Source: CAZSBB01 sp964605235 | GTDB taxonomy: Bacteria > Planctomycetota > Phycisphaerae > Phycisphaerales > Phycisphaeraceae | Reading direction: 5' to 3' | Length of the DNA stretch: 61,924 nucleotides | Assembly (NCBI GenBank): GCA_964605235.1 | Contig: CAZSBB010000038.1 | Span: 1-61,924, forward strand | Shown here: piece after piece, positions 49,949-57,692 of the stretch | How the letters are laid out: each line of letters opens with the position of its first letter | Position numbering within the stretch: the stretch's first letter is position 1 | The notes under the pieces: generated by a model | Database searches by the model: none | The model's input: the letters and a program-made list of their open reading frames with translations, nothing else | What the model was told of the DNA's origin: nothing | Translations under genes and position numbers: made by a program

Positions 49949-50392
49949 ATGCCTCATGCCGTCAGTTTTCATCGGGTGCTGCGTGCTGCGCCCGAGCGTG
50001 TGTATCGTGCCTTCGTCACCCCGGCAGCGCTCGCCAAGTGGATTCCGCCGCACGGCTTCACCTGCACGGTGCATCATCTGGACCCGCAGGTCGGCGGCGG
50101 CTTCAAGATGTCGTTCACCAATCATCACACGGGCAAGAGCCATTCCTTCGGCGGTAAATATCTGGAGGTGGCGCCCAACGAGCGCCTGGTCTACACCGAT
50201 GTGTTCGACGACCCCAACCTGCCGGGCACGATGACGACCACCGTGCAGTTTGCGCCCGTGTCCTGTGGCACGGAGCTGAAGATCACCCAGGAGGGCATCC
50301 CCGATGTCATCCCCGGCGAAGCCTGCTGTCTGGGTTGGCAGGAGTCGTTGCTGCTGCTGACTTTGCTGGTGGAGCCGGCGATCACCGAGTGA
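49949..50392 (+). CDS. SRPBCC (AHSA1/START-like) domain protein
   Basis: 147 aa. Helix-grip fold: VSFHRVLRAAPERVYRAFVTPAALAKWIPPHGF at the start, then the VGGGFKMSFT and NERLVYTDVFDDPNLPGTMTTTVQF strands, and the closing helix WQESLLLLTLLVE. Such proteins bind small hydrophobic ligands and are often controlled by ArsR or other regulators in nearby operons. CGAGGA precedes the ATG. Likely target of the twin operator upstream. Confidence 0.85.
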   Translation: MPHAVSFHRVLRAAPERVYRAFVTPAALAKWIPPHGFTCTVHHLDPQVGGGFKMSFTNHHTGKSHSFGGKYLEVAPNERLVYTDVFDDPNLPGTMTTTVQFAPVSCGTELKITQEGIPDVIPGEACCLGWQESLLLLTLLVEPAITE

Positions 50393-50531
50393 CGCGCCAA
50401 CTCGCGGGCAAACCCTGTCTCTGGTAAACTTTACAGGCTGAAAACCAGCGGCGCACGCGGCGCCTCCAGCCGCGCGGGTCGCCGATTATCCATCGGTTTA
50501 TTCCCTGCTGACTCCTTGGCGCAACACCCGC

Positions 50532-53132
50532 ATGAACCAATCATCCACCCCCGGAAGTGACCCTGCCCCCGGAAGCAATCCTTCCCCCAGCCCCGCCGCG
50601 CCCGCGTCTGCCGCCAACAAGCCCGGCCACTACACCGAGGAAGACATCAAGGTCCTCGAAGGGCTCGAAGCGGTCCGCAAACGACCGGCGATGTACGTCG
50701 GCGGCACCGATTCGCGCGGCCTGCATCACCTGGTCTGGGAAGTCGTCGACAACGCCATTGACGAAGCCCTCGCCGGCTACTGCGATGAAATCCGCGTCGC
50801 CATCAATGACGACGAGTCCATCTCCGTCATCGACAATGGGCGCGGCATTCCGGTTGGCCCGTACAAGCACAACAACCCGCAGCTCAACGGCCGGCCCACC
50901 GTCGAAATCGTCATGACCATCCTGCACGCCGGCGGCAAGTTCGACAGCAACTCCTACAAAGTCTCCGGCGGTCTGCACGGCGTGGGCGTCTCCTGCGTCA
51001 ATGCCCTGGCGGAATGGCTGGAGGTCGAAATCGCCCGCGACGGCAAGCTCTACACCATGAGCTTCGAGCGCGGCGTCGTCTCCGAGCCCCTGCGCCCCAT
51101 CGGCGAACGCGCCCGCACCGGCACCAAAGTCACCTGGCGCCCCGACCGCGAAATCTTCGGCGACATCAAGCACTCCTACGAAACCATCGCCGGCCGGCTG
51201 CGCGAACGCGCCTACCTCAACCCCGGCATCAAAATCCATGTCGCCGACAAACGCGAAGCCAACAAGGAGGACACCTTCCAGTTCTCCGAAGGCATCGTCG
51301 CCATGGTCAAGCATCAGAACGAAGGCAAAACCGCCCTGCACGAACCCATCTTCGTGCGCGCCGTCAGCGCGGACGACAAACTCACCTGCGAGGTCGCCCT
51401 ACAGTACGTCGACAACTACAACGAAGTCATCACCACCTTCGCCAACAACATCAACACCGTCGACGGCGGCACCCACCTGTCGGGCTTCAAAACCGCCCTG
51501 ACCCGCACGCTCAACCAGTACGCCCGCAACCACAACCTGCTCAAGGGTGATCTGACCCTCTCCGGCGACGACTGGCGCGAAGGCCTCGTCGCGGTGGTCA
51601 GCGTCAAGATTCCCAACCCGCAGTTTGAAGGCCAAACCAAGGGCAAACTGCTCAACGGCGACGTGGAAGGCATGGTCAGCCAGTCCGTGTCCGACGCCCT
51701 GACCGAATGGTGCGAACAGCATCCCAGCGACGCCAAGCGCATCTGCCAGAAGGCGATCCTGGCCGCCCAGGCGCGCGAAGCCGCCCGCAAGGCGCGCGAG
51801 CTGACCCGCCGCAAGGGCGCGCTCGACGGCGGTGGTCTGCCGGGCAAGCTCTATGACTGCACCAGCAAAGACGTGCAGCATTCCGAGTTGTACCTGGTCG
51901 AAGGTGACTCCGCCGGCGGCAGCGCCAAGGGCGGGCGCGATCATCGCTATCAGGCGATCCTGCCCCTGCGCGGCAAAATCCTCAACGTCGAAAAAGCCCG
52001 CCTCGACAAAATCCTCGGCTTCGAGGAAATCCGCACCATCATCCAGGCGCTGGCGTGCGGCATCGGCAGCGATGAGTTTGATCTCGCCAAACTCCGCTAC
52101 GGCCGGATCATCATCATGACCGACGCCGACGTGGACGGCTCGCACATTCGCACGCTGCTGCTGACCTTCTTCTTCCGCCAGATGCCCGAGTTGATTCGTC
52201 AGGGCCGGGTGTTCATCGCCCAGCCGCCGCTCTTCCAGCTCACCCGGCGCAAGAAGAGCCAGTACGTGCTCAACGAAAAACAGCTTGCCGGCCATTTGGG
52301 CGATCTGGGCGTCGCGCACGCGCAGCTCAGGATTTTTGACGATCAGCATCAACTGCGCCGCACGCTCGATGCCGACGAACTCCGTCGGGGGTATGACCTG
52401 CTGGGGCAGCTCCATGAAGTGGTGCAGGTGATCGAGCGCCGCGGCATCATCTTCAGCGAGTTTCTGGCGCTGCGGGCGCAGGACCCCGCCGGCACGGGGC
52501 GTTTGCCGCGCATTCGTCTGCTGGTGCCGGGCGATGGGCCGGCCGCGGGCGATCATTACTTCTGGACCGAAGCGCAGGAAGACGCTTTCCGCGAGCAGCA
52601 TCAGCTTGATGAGTTTGATCCCGAGCTGGATCAGGTCATCGGCGACGGTTCCGATGCCGTCACTTCCGCCCAGCGCGGCAGCCGCAAGGAACTGCACGAG
52701 GTGCGCGAGCTGGAGCGTCTGATCGACGCGCTCAAAGAGCTGGGCCTGTCCATCGAGGACTGGGCGCTGGTGCAGGAAGAATCGGCGGCAGGCGAACTGC
52801 TGCCCACGCGCTTCGAGTTGCAGCACGGCGGGGGCGAGAACGCCGAAACCAAGGCGGTGGCGGTGCCCAGCCTGGGCCGGTTGCATCACGCCATCATGGA
52901 CCTGGGCCGGGACGGCGTGGAGGTCAAGCGGTTCAAAGGTCTGGGCGAGATGGATGCCGAGCAGTTGTGGGAAACCACGATGGACCCGTCGCAGCGCGTG
53001 CTTTTGCGCGTGACGTGGGATGCCGCCAGCGAAGCGGAGAAGCTGTTCAGCATTCTGATGGGCGAGGAAGTCGAACCCCGCCGCAAGTACATCGAAGACC
53101 ACGCGCTGGAAGTGAAGAACCTGGACGTGTGA
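50532..53132 (+). CDS. gyrB: DNA gyrase subunit B
   Basis: 866 aa. ATPase subunit of the type II topoisomerase that supercoils DNA. A Pro/Ser tail (about 1-32, partly repeat-encoded PGSDPAPGSN) precedes the GHKL ATPase domain: EVVDNAIDEALAGYCD, DNGRGIPVG and HGVGVSCVNAL. The Toprim domain has VEGDSAGGSAKGGR and DADVDGSHIRTLLLTFFFRQMP. About 170-200 residues rich in acidic and Leu residues are inserted within the Toprim region before VKRFKGLGEMDAEQLWETTMDP, comparable to the insertion in E. coli GyrB (804 aa) but not alike in sequence. gyrA is not adjacent. Confidence 0.95.
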   Translation: MNQSSTPGSDPAPGSNPSPSPAAPASAANKPGHYTEEDIKVLEGLEAVRKRPAMYVGGTDSRGLHHLVWEVVDNAIDEALAGYCDEIRVAINDDESISVIDNGRGIPVGPYKHNNPQLNGRPTVEIVMTILHAGGKFDSNSYKVSGGLHGVGVSCVNALAEWLEVEIARDGKLYTMSFERGVVSEPLRPIGERARTGTKVTWRPDREIFGDIKHSYETIAGRLRERAYLNPGIKIHVADKREANKEDTFQFSEGIVAMVKHQNEGKTALHEPIFVRAVSADDKLTCEVALQYVDNYNEVITTFANNINTVDGGTHLSGFKTALTRTLNQYARNHNLLKGDLTLSGDDWREGLVAVVSVKIPNPQFEGQTKGKLLNGDVEGMVSQSVSDALTEWCEQHPSDAKRICQKAILAAQAREAARKARELTRRKGALDGGGLPGKLYDCTSKDVQHSELYLVEGDSAGGSAKGGRDHRYQAILPLRGKILNVEKARLDKILGFEEIRTIIQALACGIGSDEFDLAKLRYGRIIIMTDADVDGSHIRTLLLTFFFRQMPELIRQGRVFIAQPPLFQLTRRKKSQYVLNEKQLAGHLGDLGVAHAQLRIFDDQHQLRRTLDADELRRGYDLLGQLHEVVQVIERRGIIFSEFLALRAQDPAGTGRLPRIRLLVPGDGPAAGDHYFWTEAQEDAFREQHQLDEFDPELDQVIGDGSDAVTSAQRGSRKELHEVRELERLIDALKELGLSIEDWALVQEESAAGELLPTRFELQHGGGENAETKAVAVPSLGRLHHAIMDLGRDGVEVKRFKGLGEMDAEQLWETTMDPSQRVLLRVTWDAASEAEKLFSILMGEEVEPRRKYIEDHALEVKNLDV

Positions 53133-53219
53133 TGCCGGCGCTGCGGGCGCGGTGCGCCTCCCGTCATCGGCTTTGCGTGGCGTTGTCCGGGCTGGTCATG
53201 TGGCAGGTGAAGACATTTT

Positions 53220-53312
53220 CAACGAGCCCCGACCGTGAGGGAGGGGTGGGCTTTCATGGCGTCAAATCTCTGCGGCTGCGCCGCAACCCCTTGCTGACGC
53301 GCGGGGCTCGTT
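53220..53312. repeat. AACGAGCCCCG inverted repeat element, variant
   Basis: Shorter (~93 bp) variant with arms AACGAGCCCCG and CGGGGCTCGTT, between gyrB and hisI. No gene lies in the rest of this ~240 bp gap. Confidence 0.7.
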
Positions 53313-53370
53313 GTGGCGGCGTCAGATGCGTTCGTTCTGGTGGAAATGTGCTCCAGCGATCTGCCCGCGT

Positions 53371-53832
53371 TTACCCGTACACCTTGGCGGGGTCGTACGC
53401 TTTTTCCGCTTCCACAAACTCAAGCTGCATCGGCCCGCCGGCGGGGTTGGCGGTCGCCACCTTGCGGTAGAAACAGGAGCGATAGCCGACGTGGCAGCAG
53501 CCGGGGCCGACCTGTTCGACGCGCAGGACGAGGGTGTCCTGATCGCAGTCGATGAGGATTTCCTTGACCTTCTGCACCATCTGGCTGGATTCGCCCTTGT
53601 GCCAGAGCTTTTGGCGCGAGCGGCTGAAGTAGACGGCTTCGCCGATCTCCAGCGTTTTGCGCAGGGACTGGTCGTTCATGTAGGCGACCATGAGCACCTG
53701 GCCGGTCTGATGGTCCACCGCCACCGCGGGAATCAGGCCATGCTCGTCGAACTTGGGAGCGAGCAGTTGGCCTTCTTCAATGGCGGGTTTGTCGCCGCGG
53801 GGGGCGAAGGGGGAGTTGGCGTCGGTGGTCAT
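53371..53832 (-). CDS. hisI: phosphoribosyl-AMP cyclohydrolase
   Basis: 153 aa. Opens the adenine ring of PR-AMP in histidine synthesis; zinc- and magnesium-dependent. VDHQTGQVLMVAYMNDQSLRKTLE, GEAVYFSRSRQKLWHKGESS, then the Mg motif DCDQDTLV and the zinc cysteines in GPGCCHVGYRSCFYR. No HisE domain is fused. Start at 53832 (MTTDANSP). Confidence 0.94.
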   Translation of the reverse strand: MTTDANSPFAPRGDKPAIEEGQLLAPKFDEHGLIPAVAVDHQTGQVLMVAYMNDQSLRKTLEIGEAVYFSRSRQKLWHKGESSQMVQKVKEILIDCDQDTLVLRVEQVGPGCCHVGYRSCFYRKVATANPAGGPMQLEFVEAEKAYDPAKVYG

Positions 53833-53888
53833 GGGGAATCTCCAGCACGAGTGAATCAGGAAGGCAGTATAGGCGTCATGGCGCCACT

Positions 53889-54004
53889 GCGAGCCGCAAG
53901 CGTGAGCGACGAGCAGGGCGCTTGGCGGCCGGTGAACTGGTGAACTTGCCGGGAGCGCGGCGGCGTGCATAGACGTTTCCCGTCGCTCACGCTTCCGGCT
54001 CGTT
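53889..54004. repeat. 117 bp inverted-repeat element (AACGAGCCGGAAGCG family)
   Basis: Left CGAGCCGCAAGCGTGAGCG, right CGCTCACGCTTCCGGCTCGTT, between hisI and the ThuA gene. Confidence 0.82.
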
Positions 54005-54017
54005 CCTGCGGGGTTGT

Positions 54018-54689
54018 TCAGCGGGTCGCCCACAGCATGCCGCGCAGCATGATTTCGCGCGCGGTCGGCTCATCGAAATCTTTGTAGGTATGCCCCCAGG
54101 CGGCGACGAACACCTTGCCCCTGGCCCACTGCCGGGTCCAGGCGTAGGGCATCACCACGCCCAGCGGGTAGCGGTCCTTGTAGTGGGCATCGACGTCGGT
54201 ATGCACGAAGCGCGTCGAGCAGAGCACATGGATCGCCGGGTCGACATGCAGGTAGTACTGCTCGGTGTTGGTGAGGGTGAAGTTTTTCAGCCCCCGGGTG
54301 ATTTCATGATTGGGGTCGGCGATGTCCACGGCATAGCTGGGGATGCAGTTGCCCGGGTGCGCCACCCATTGGCCGCCGGTCATCCACTGATAGCTGGTCT
54401 GCTCGCGGAAGCTGTCGATGATGCCGCCATGGAATCCCGCCAGCCCGGTGCCGTTGGCGACCGCCGCCATCAGGCCGTTGACCTGATCGCCGGTGATTTT
54501 GCCCATGGTCCAGATGGGCACGATCAGGTCCATCTTCGCCAGCAGGGCGGCATCGGCATAGCTGTCGAGCGACTGGCTGAGGGTGACTTCGTAGCCTTTT
54601 TCCTGCAGCAGCGGCGTGAAAACTTCCGCGGACTGCTTGGGCGTGTGGCCGTCCCACCCGCCGTAGACGATCAGTGCCTGCTTGGCCAT
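54018..54689 (-). CDS. ThuA-like glutamine-amidotransferase-fold protein
   Basis: 223 aa. ThuA-like fold (class I glutamine amidotransferase-like) found in trehalose-utilisation proteins and in many planctomycete glycoside-related operons. ALIVYGGWDGHTPKQSAEVFTPLL, MGKITGDQVNGLMAAVANGTGLAGFHGG and PLGVVMPYAWTRQWARGKVFVAAWGHTYKDFDEPTAREIMLRGMLWA are the family's features. The nucleophile Cys of true amidotransferases is not obvious. Divergent from the creatininase gene. Confidence 0.85.
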   Translation of the reverse strand: MAKQALIVYGGWDGHTPKQSAEVFTPLLQEKGYEVTLSQSLDSYADAALLAKMDLIVPIWTMGKITGDQVNGLMAAVANGTGLAGFHGGIIDSFREQTSYQWMTGGQWVAHPGNCIPSYAVDIADPNHEITRGLKNFTLTNTEQYYLHVDPAIHVLCSTRFVHTDVDAHYKDRYPLGVVMPYAWTRQWARGKVFVAAWGHTYKDFDEPTAREIMLRGMLWATR

Positions 54690-54913
54690 GTTGATTCCCC
54701 TGTCCCTTGCATGATGACGCCGGCCGCGCGCTGCCCACATGGAGCGCGCGCCGGATTGATGGCAGGTCGCGCAGGTTACCGCGTGGGGCAGGGGCGTCAA
54801 CTCCAGCGCGGGGTCGCCGGGTCAGCCGGCGGGTGAAAAACGCGTATGCCGTCGCCCGCCCGCGCGATGCAGTAATGTATGCCCTTTCCTCCGCCCACGA
54901 TCGGGAGCCAACC

Positions 54914-55735
54914 ATGGCGTGCTCTGCTCGTCCCTACGTTCTGCACGAAGCCAACTACACGCAGATTCAGCAGCTCAAACCCAACGTCGCGGTGCTGCCC
55001 TGGGCGGCGACCGAAGCCCATGGTTACCACCTGCCCTATGGCACCGATGTGGTCGAAGCCACCGCGCTGGGGGAGCAGGCGGTCGCCCGCGCCAATGCCG
55101 CCGGGGCGCGCTGCGTGCTGCTGCCGACGGTGCCGTTTGGCATTGATCACACGCAGCTCCATCAGCTTGCCACCATCACCATGCGCGCCAGCACGCAACT
55201 GGCGGTGCTGCGCGACGCCGCCGAGAGCCTGGTGGCGCAGGGCATCAACCGGCTGGTGCTGCTGAATTTCCATGGCGGAAACGAATTCAAATCGCTGATC
55301 CGCGACGTGATGTTCGAAGTGCCGATCTTCATCGTGCAGGTGCATGGTTACCAACTGGCGCCGCAGATGCGCCAGCTGCTGGACAATCCCACCGGCGATC
55401 ATGCCGACGAGTTTGAAACTTCGCTGATGCTGCACCTGACGCCCAATTGGGTGGACATGGCGGTGGCGGGCGATGGGGCGACGACGCCCAGCGCGCTGCC
55501 CAAACTCACCAGCACGCCCGGCGTGTGGGTGACGCGCGACTGGAGCGCGCTGACGGCTTCCACCGGCACCGGCGATCCGCGCCAAGCCTCGGCCGCCAAA
55601 GGTCAGCAGATCCTCGAACTGTTTGTCAGCGCCCTGGCGCCCGTGCTGGTGGAACTGTCGGGCGCGCAGGCCGGGCAGTTCCCGCTGATCGTGCGCCACT
55701 GGCAGGACCAGATTCACCGCGCCAAAGGAGAATGA
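54914..55735 (+). CDS. creatininase family amidohydrolase
   Basis: 273 aa. Two-metal amidohydrolases related to creatininase and to the archaeal/actinobacterial FAPy deformylase-like enzymes. Metal ligands can be read in PWAATEAHGYHLPYGTDV, NFHGGNE and GDHADEFETS. Start at 54914 (MACSARP) with GGGAG upstream. The aldo/keto reductase gene follows after 2 nt, so they form an operon. Substrate unknown; not necessarily creatinine. Confidence 0.87.
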   Translation: MACSARPYVLHEANYTQIQQLKPNVAVLPWAATEAHGYHLPYGTDVVEATALGEQAVARANAAGARCVLLPTVPFGIDHTQLHQLATITMRASTQLAVLRDAAESLVAQGINRLVLLNFHGGNEFKSLIRDVMFEVPIFIVQVHGYQLAPQMRQLLDNPTGDHADEFETSLMLHLTPNWVDMAVAGDGATTPSALPKLTSTPGVWVTRDWSALTASTGTGDPRQASAAKGQQILELFVSALAPVLVELSGAQAGQFPLIVRHWQDQIHRAKGE

Positions 55736-55737
55736 AC

Positions 55738-56706
55738 ATGGCCAAACGTAAAAAAATCTCAGCCAATCCGCTGCGGGTCACGCTGGGCGCCAGCGGCCTG
55801 CGGGTGTCGCCGATCTGCTTTGGCACCTGGCAGCTTTCGCCGCGCTTCTGGGGCAAGGTGCCGCAGCAGCCGATCGTCAAAGCGGTGCAGCGGGCGTTCG
55901 ACCTGGGCATCAACTTTTTCGACACCGCCGACGCCTATGGCGAAGGTCTCAGCGAGCGCGTGCTGGGGCAGGCGCTCAAGCCGCTGCCGCGCGCCGAACT
56001 GGTGATCGCCACCAAGGTGTACTGGAACTTCACCAACCCCAAGGCGCGCTATGGCGACCTGTCGCGGGCGCATATCCTGGCGGGTTGCGAGGCGAGCCTC
56101 AAGCGCATGAAGCTCGACTACATCGACCTCTACCAATGCCACGCCCATGACCCGCTGACCGATCCCGCCGAGACTGCCGACGCGCTCGAAACGCTGCGGC
56201 GACAGGGGAAAATCCGGGCGTTTGGCGTCTCCAACTGGACGGTCGAGCAGATGCGCACCGGCGCCCTGTTCGGCCAGTACACCACCTGTCAGCCGCCTTA
56301 CAGCCTGATCAGGCGGGACATCGAAAACGACATCCTGCCTTACTGCCGCGCCCAGCACATCGGCACGCTGGTCTACAGCCCGCTGCAACGCGGCCTGCTC
56401 ACCGGCAAGTACACCGGCACGGAAACCTTCGCCGACGCCCGCGCCAACAGCGCCGACTTCCAGGGCGAACGCTTCAAGCTCATCTGCGACCGGGTGGCGG
56501 CGCTCAAGCCCATCGCCCGCAGGCACAACCTGACCATCACCCAACTGGTGCTCGCCGCCACCCTGATGCACCCGGCGATCACCACCGTCATCACCGGCAT
56601 CAAGGACAGCAGCCAGATCGAGGAATCCGTGGGCGCCATGGGCGTCACGCTGCCGGTGGAAGACTGGCACGAGGTGCGCGGGTTGCTGAGCATTCCCAAG
56701 GCGTAA
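55738..56706 (+). CDS. aldo/keto reductase
   Basis: 322 aa. NADPH-dependent (beta/alpha)8 barrel reductase. The catalytic Asp and Tyr are in FDTADAYGEG, Lys in VIATKV, and His in YQCHAHD. VSNWTVEQM and the C-terminal TTVITGIKDSSQIEE bind the cofactor. Start at 55738: AAAGGAG is 7 nt upstream, better than the ATG at 55732 which overlaps the creatininase stop. Coupled to the creatininase gene. Confidence 0.92.
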   Translation: MAKRKKISANPLRVTLGASGLRVSPICFGTWQLSPRFWGKVPQQPIVKAVQRAFDLGINFFDTADAYGEGLSERVLGQALKPLPRAELVIATKVYWNFTNPKARYGDLSRAHILAGCEASLKRMKLDYIDLYQCHAHDPLTDPAETADALETLRRQGKIRAFGVSNWTVEQMRTGALFGQYTTCQPPYSLIRRDIENDILPYCRAQHIGTLVYSPLQRGLLTGKYTGTETFADARANSADFQGERFKLICDRVAALKPIARRHNLTITQLVLAATLMHPAITTVITGIKDSSQIEESVGAMGVTLPVEDWHEVRGLLSIPKA

Positions 56707-56715
56707 TGCAGCATG

Positions 56716-56832
56716 AACGAGCCGGAAGCGTGAGCGACGGGCACGGCGCACTGCATCCGAAAGCTTTACGCATTGGCCGACGTGCCTTGAAATGAAGCAC
56801 GCACTTCCCGTCGCTCACGCTTCCGGCTCGTT
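56716..56832. repeat. 117 bp inverted-repeat element (AACGAGCCGGAAGCG family)
   Basis: Perfect arms AACGAGCCGGAAGCGTGAGC and the inverted form, exactly 117 bp, between the reductase and MlaE genes. The best-preserved copy. Confidence 0.9.
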
Positions 56833-56848
56833 AAGCATGCCCGCACGG

Positions 56849-56854
56849 TAAACT
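56849..56854 (+). promoter_or_regulatory. -10 hexamer, leaderless MlaE gene
   Basis: TAAACT ends 7 nt before the ATG at 56862, just after the repeat element. Confidence 0.45.
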
Positions 56855-56861
56855 GACCACC

Positions 56862-57692
56862 ATGGTCGCCAACCAACTGGAATTCGTCGGCCGACTGCTG
56901 ATCGACGCCCTGGCGGGCTTCGGACAGTTTGCGCGCTTCTGCGGGTCCACGTTCTGGTGGCTGCTGCGCGGCGGGACGCGCTGGGGACGCTGGAACCTGC
57001 TGATGCCCCAGCTTTTCGCCATCGGCACCCGCAGCACGCCGGTGGTCATGCTGCTGGGCATTTTCATCGGCATGGTGCTGGCGGTGGAAACCTTCAACCA
57101 GTTTGCCGCCCTGGGCCAGGAAGTGAGCATGGGCGCGGTGATCAACATCTCCGTGGTCAAGCAGATTGGCCCGGTCTTCGCCGCCGTCATGCTCGCCGGG
57201 CGCGTGGGCAGCAGCGTCAGCGCCGAGCTGGGCACCATGCGCGTCACCGAACAACTCGACGCCCTGCGCGCCATGGGCGCTGATCCCGTGGGCTACCTCG
57301 TGGTCCCGCGCGTGGTGGCGTGCGTGCTCATGATTCCCCTGCTGACCATCTTCAGCGATATCACCGGCATCTTCGGCGGCTACCTCATCACCGTGCGCGG
57401 CTTCGGCGTCAATGCCGAGGCGTACTGGCAGCGTTCCGCCGAGTTCGTCGGGGCGTATGACGCGATGACCGGCCTGTTCAAGAGCGTGGTGTTCGGTCTG
57501 GCGATCGGCCTGGTCAGTTGCTACAAGGGCTTCAACTGCCAACCCGGCGCCGCCGGCGTGGGACGGGCTGCCACCGACGCCTTCGTCAGCAGCTTCATTT
57601 CCATCATCATTCTCAACTTCTTCCTCGCCAAGTTCCTCAATGATCTCTACACCGTGCTCTACGGCCACGAGATCTTCTCGCCGTTCGGTTGA
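56862..57692 (+). CDS. MlaE-family ABC permease
   Basis: 276 aa. MlaE permeases move phospholipids between outer and inner membranes. GTRSTPVVMLLGIFIGMVLAVET and the signature VFAAVMLAGRVGSSVSAELGTMRVTEQLDALRAMGADP are unmistakable; five or six hydrophobic segments. The usual partners mlaF and mlaD are not in the window. Its last 34 bp overlap the convergent symporter gene. Confidence 0.9.
   Translation: MVANQLEFVGRLLIDALAGFGQFARFCGSTFWWLLRGGTRWGRWNLLMPQLFAIGTRSTPVVMLLGIFIGMVLAVETFNQFAALGQEVSMGAVINISVVKQIGPVFAAVMLAGRVGSSVSAELGTMRVTEQLDALRAMGADPVGYLVVPRVVACVLMIPLLTIFSDITGIFGGYLITVRGFGVNAEAYWQRSAEFVGAYDAMTGLFKSVVFGLAIGLVSCYKGFNCQPGAAGVGRAATDAFVSSFISIIILNFFLAKFLNDLYTVLYGHEIFSPFG

Noticed and set aside
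53889..54033. Extended N-terminus for hisI beginning near 54033
   Set aside because: The upstream sequence is a repeat element; the internal ATG at 53832 gives the normal family length.
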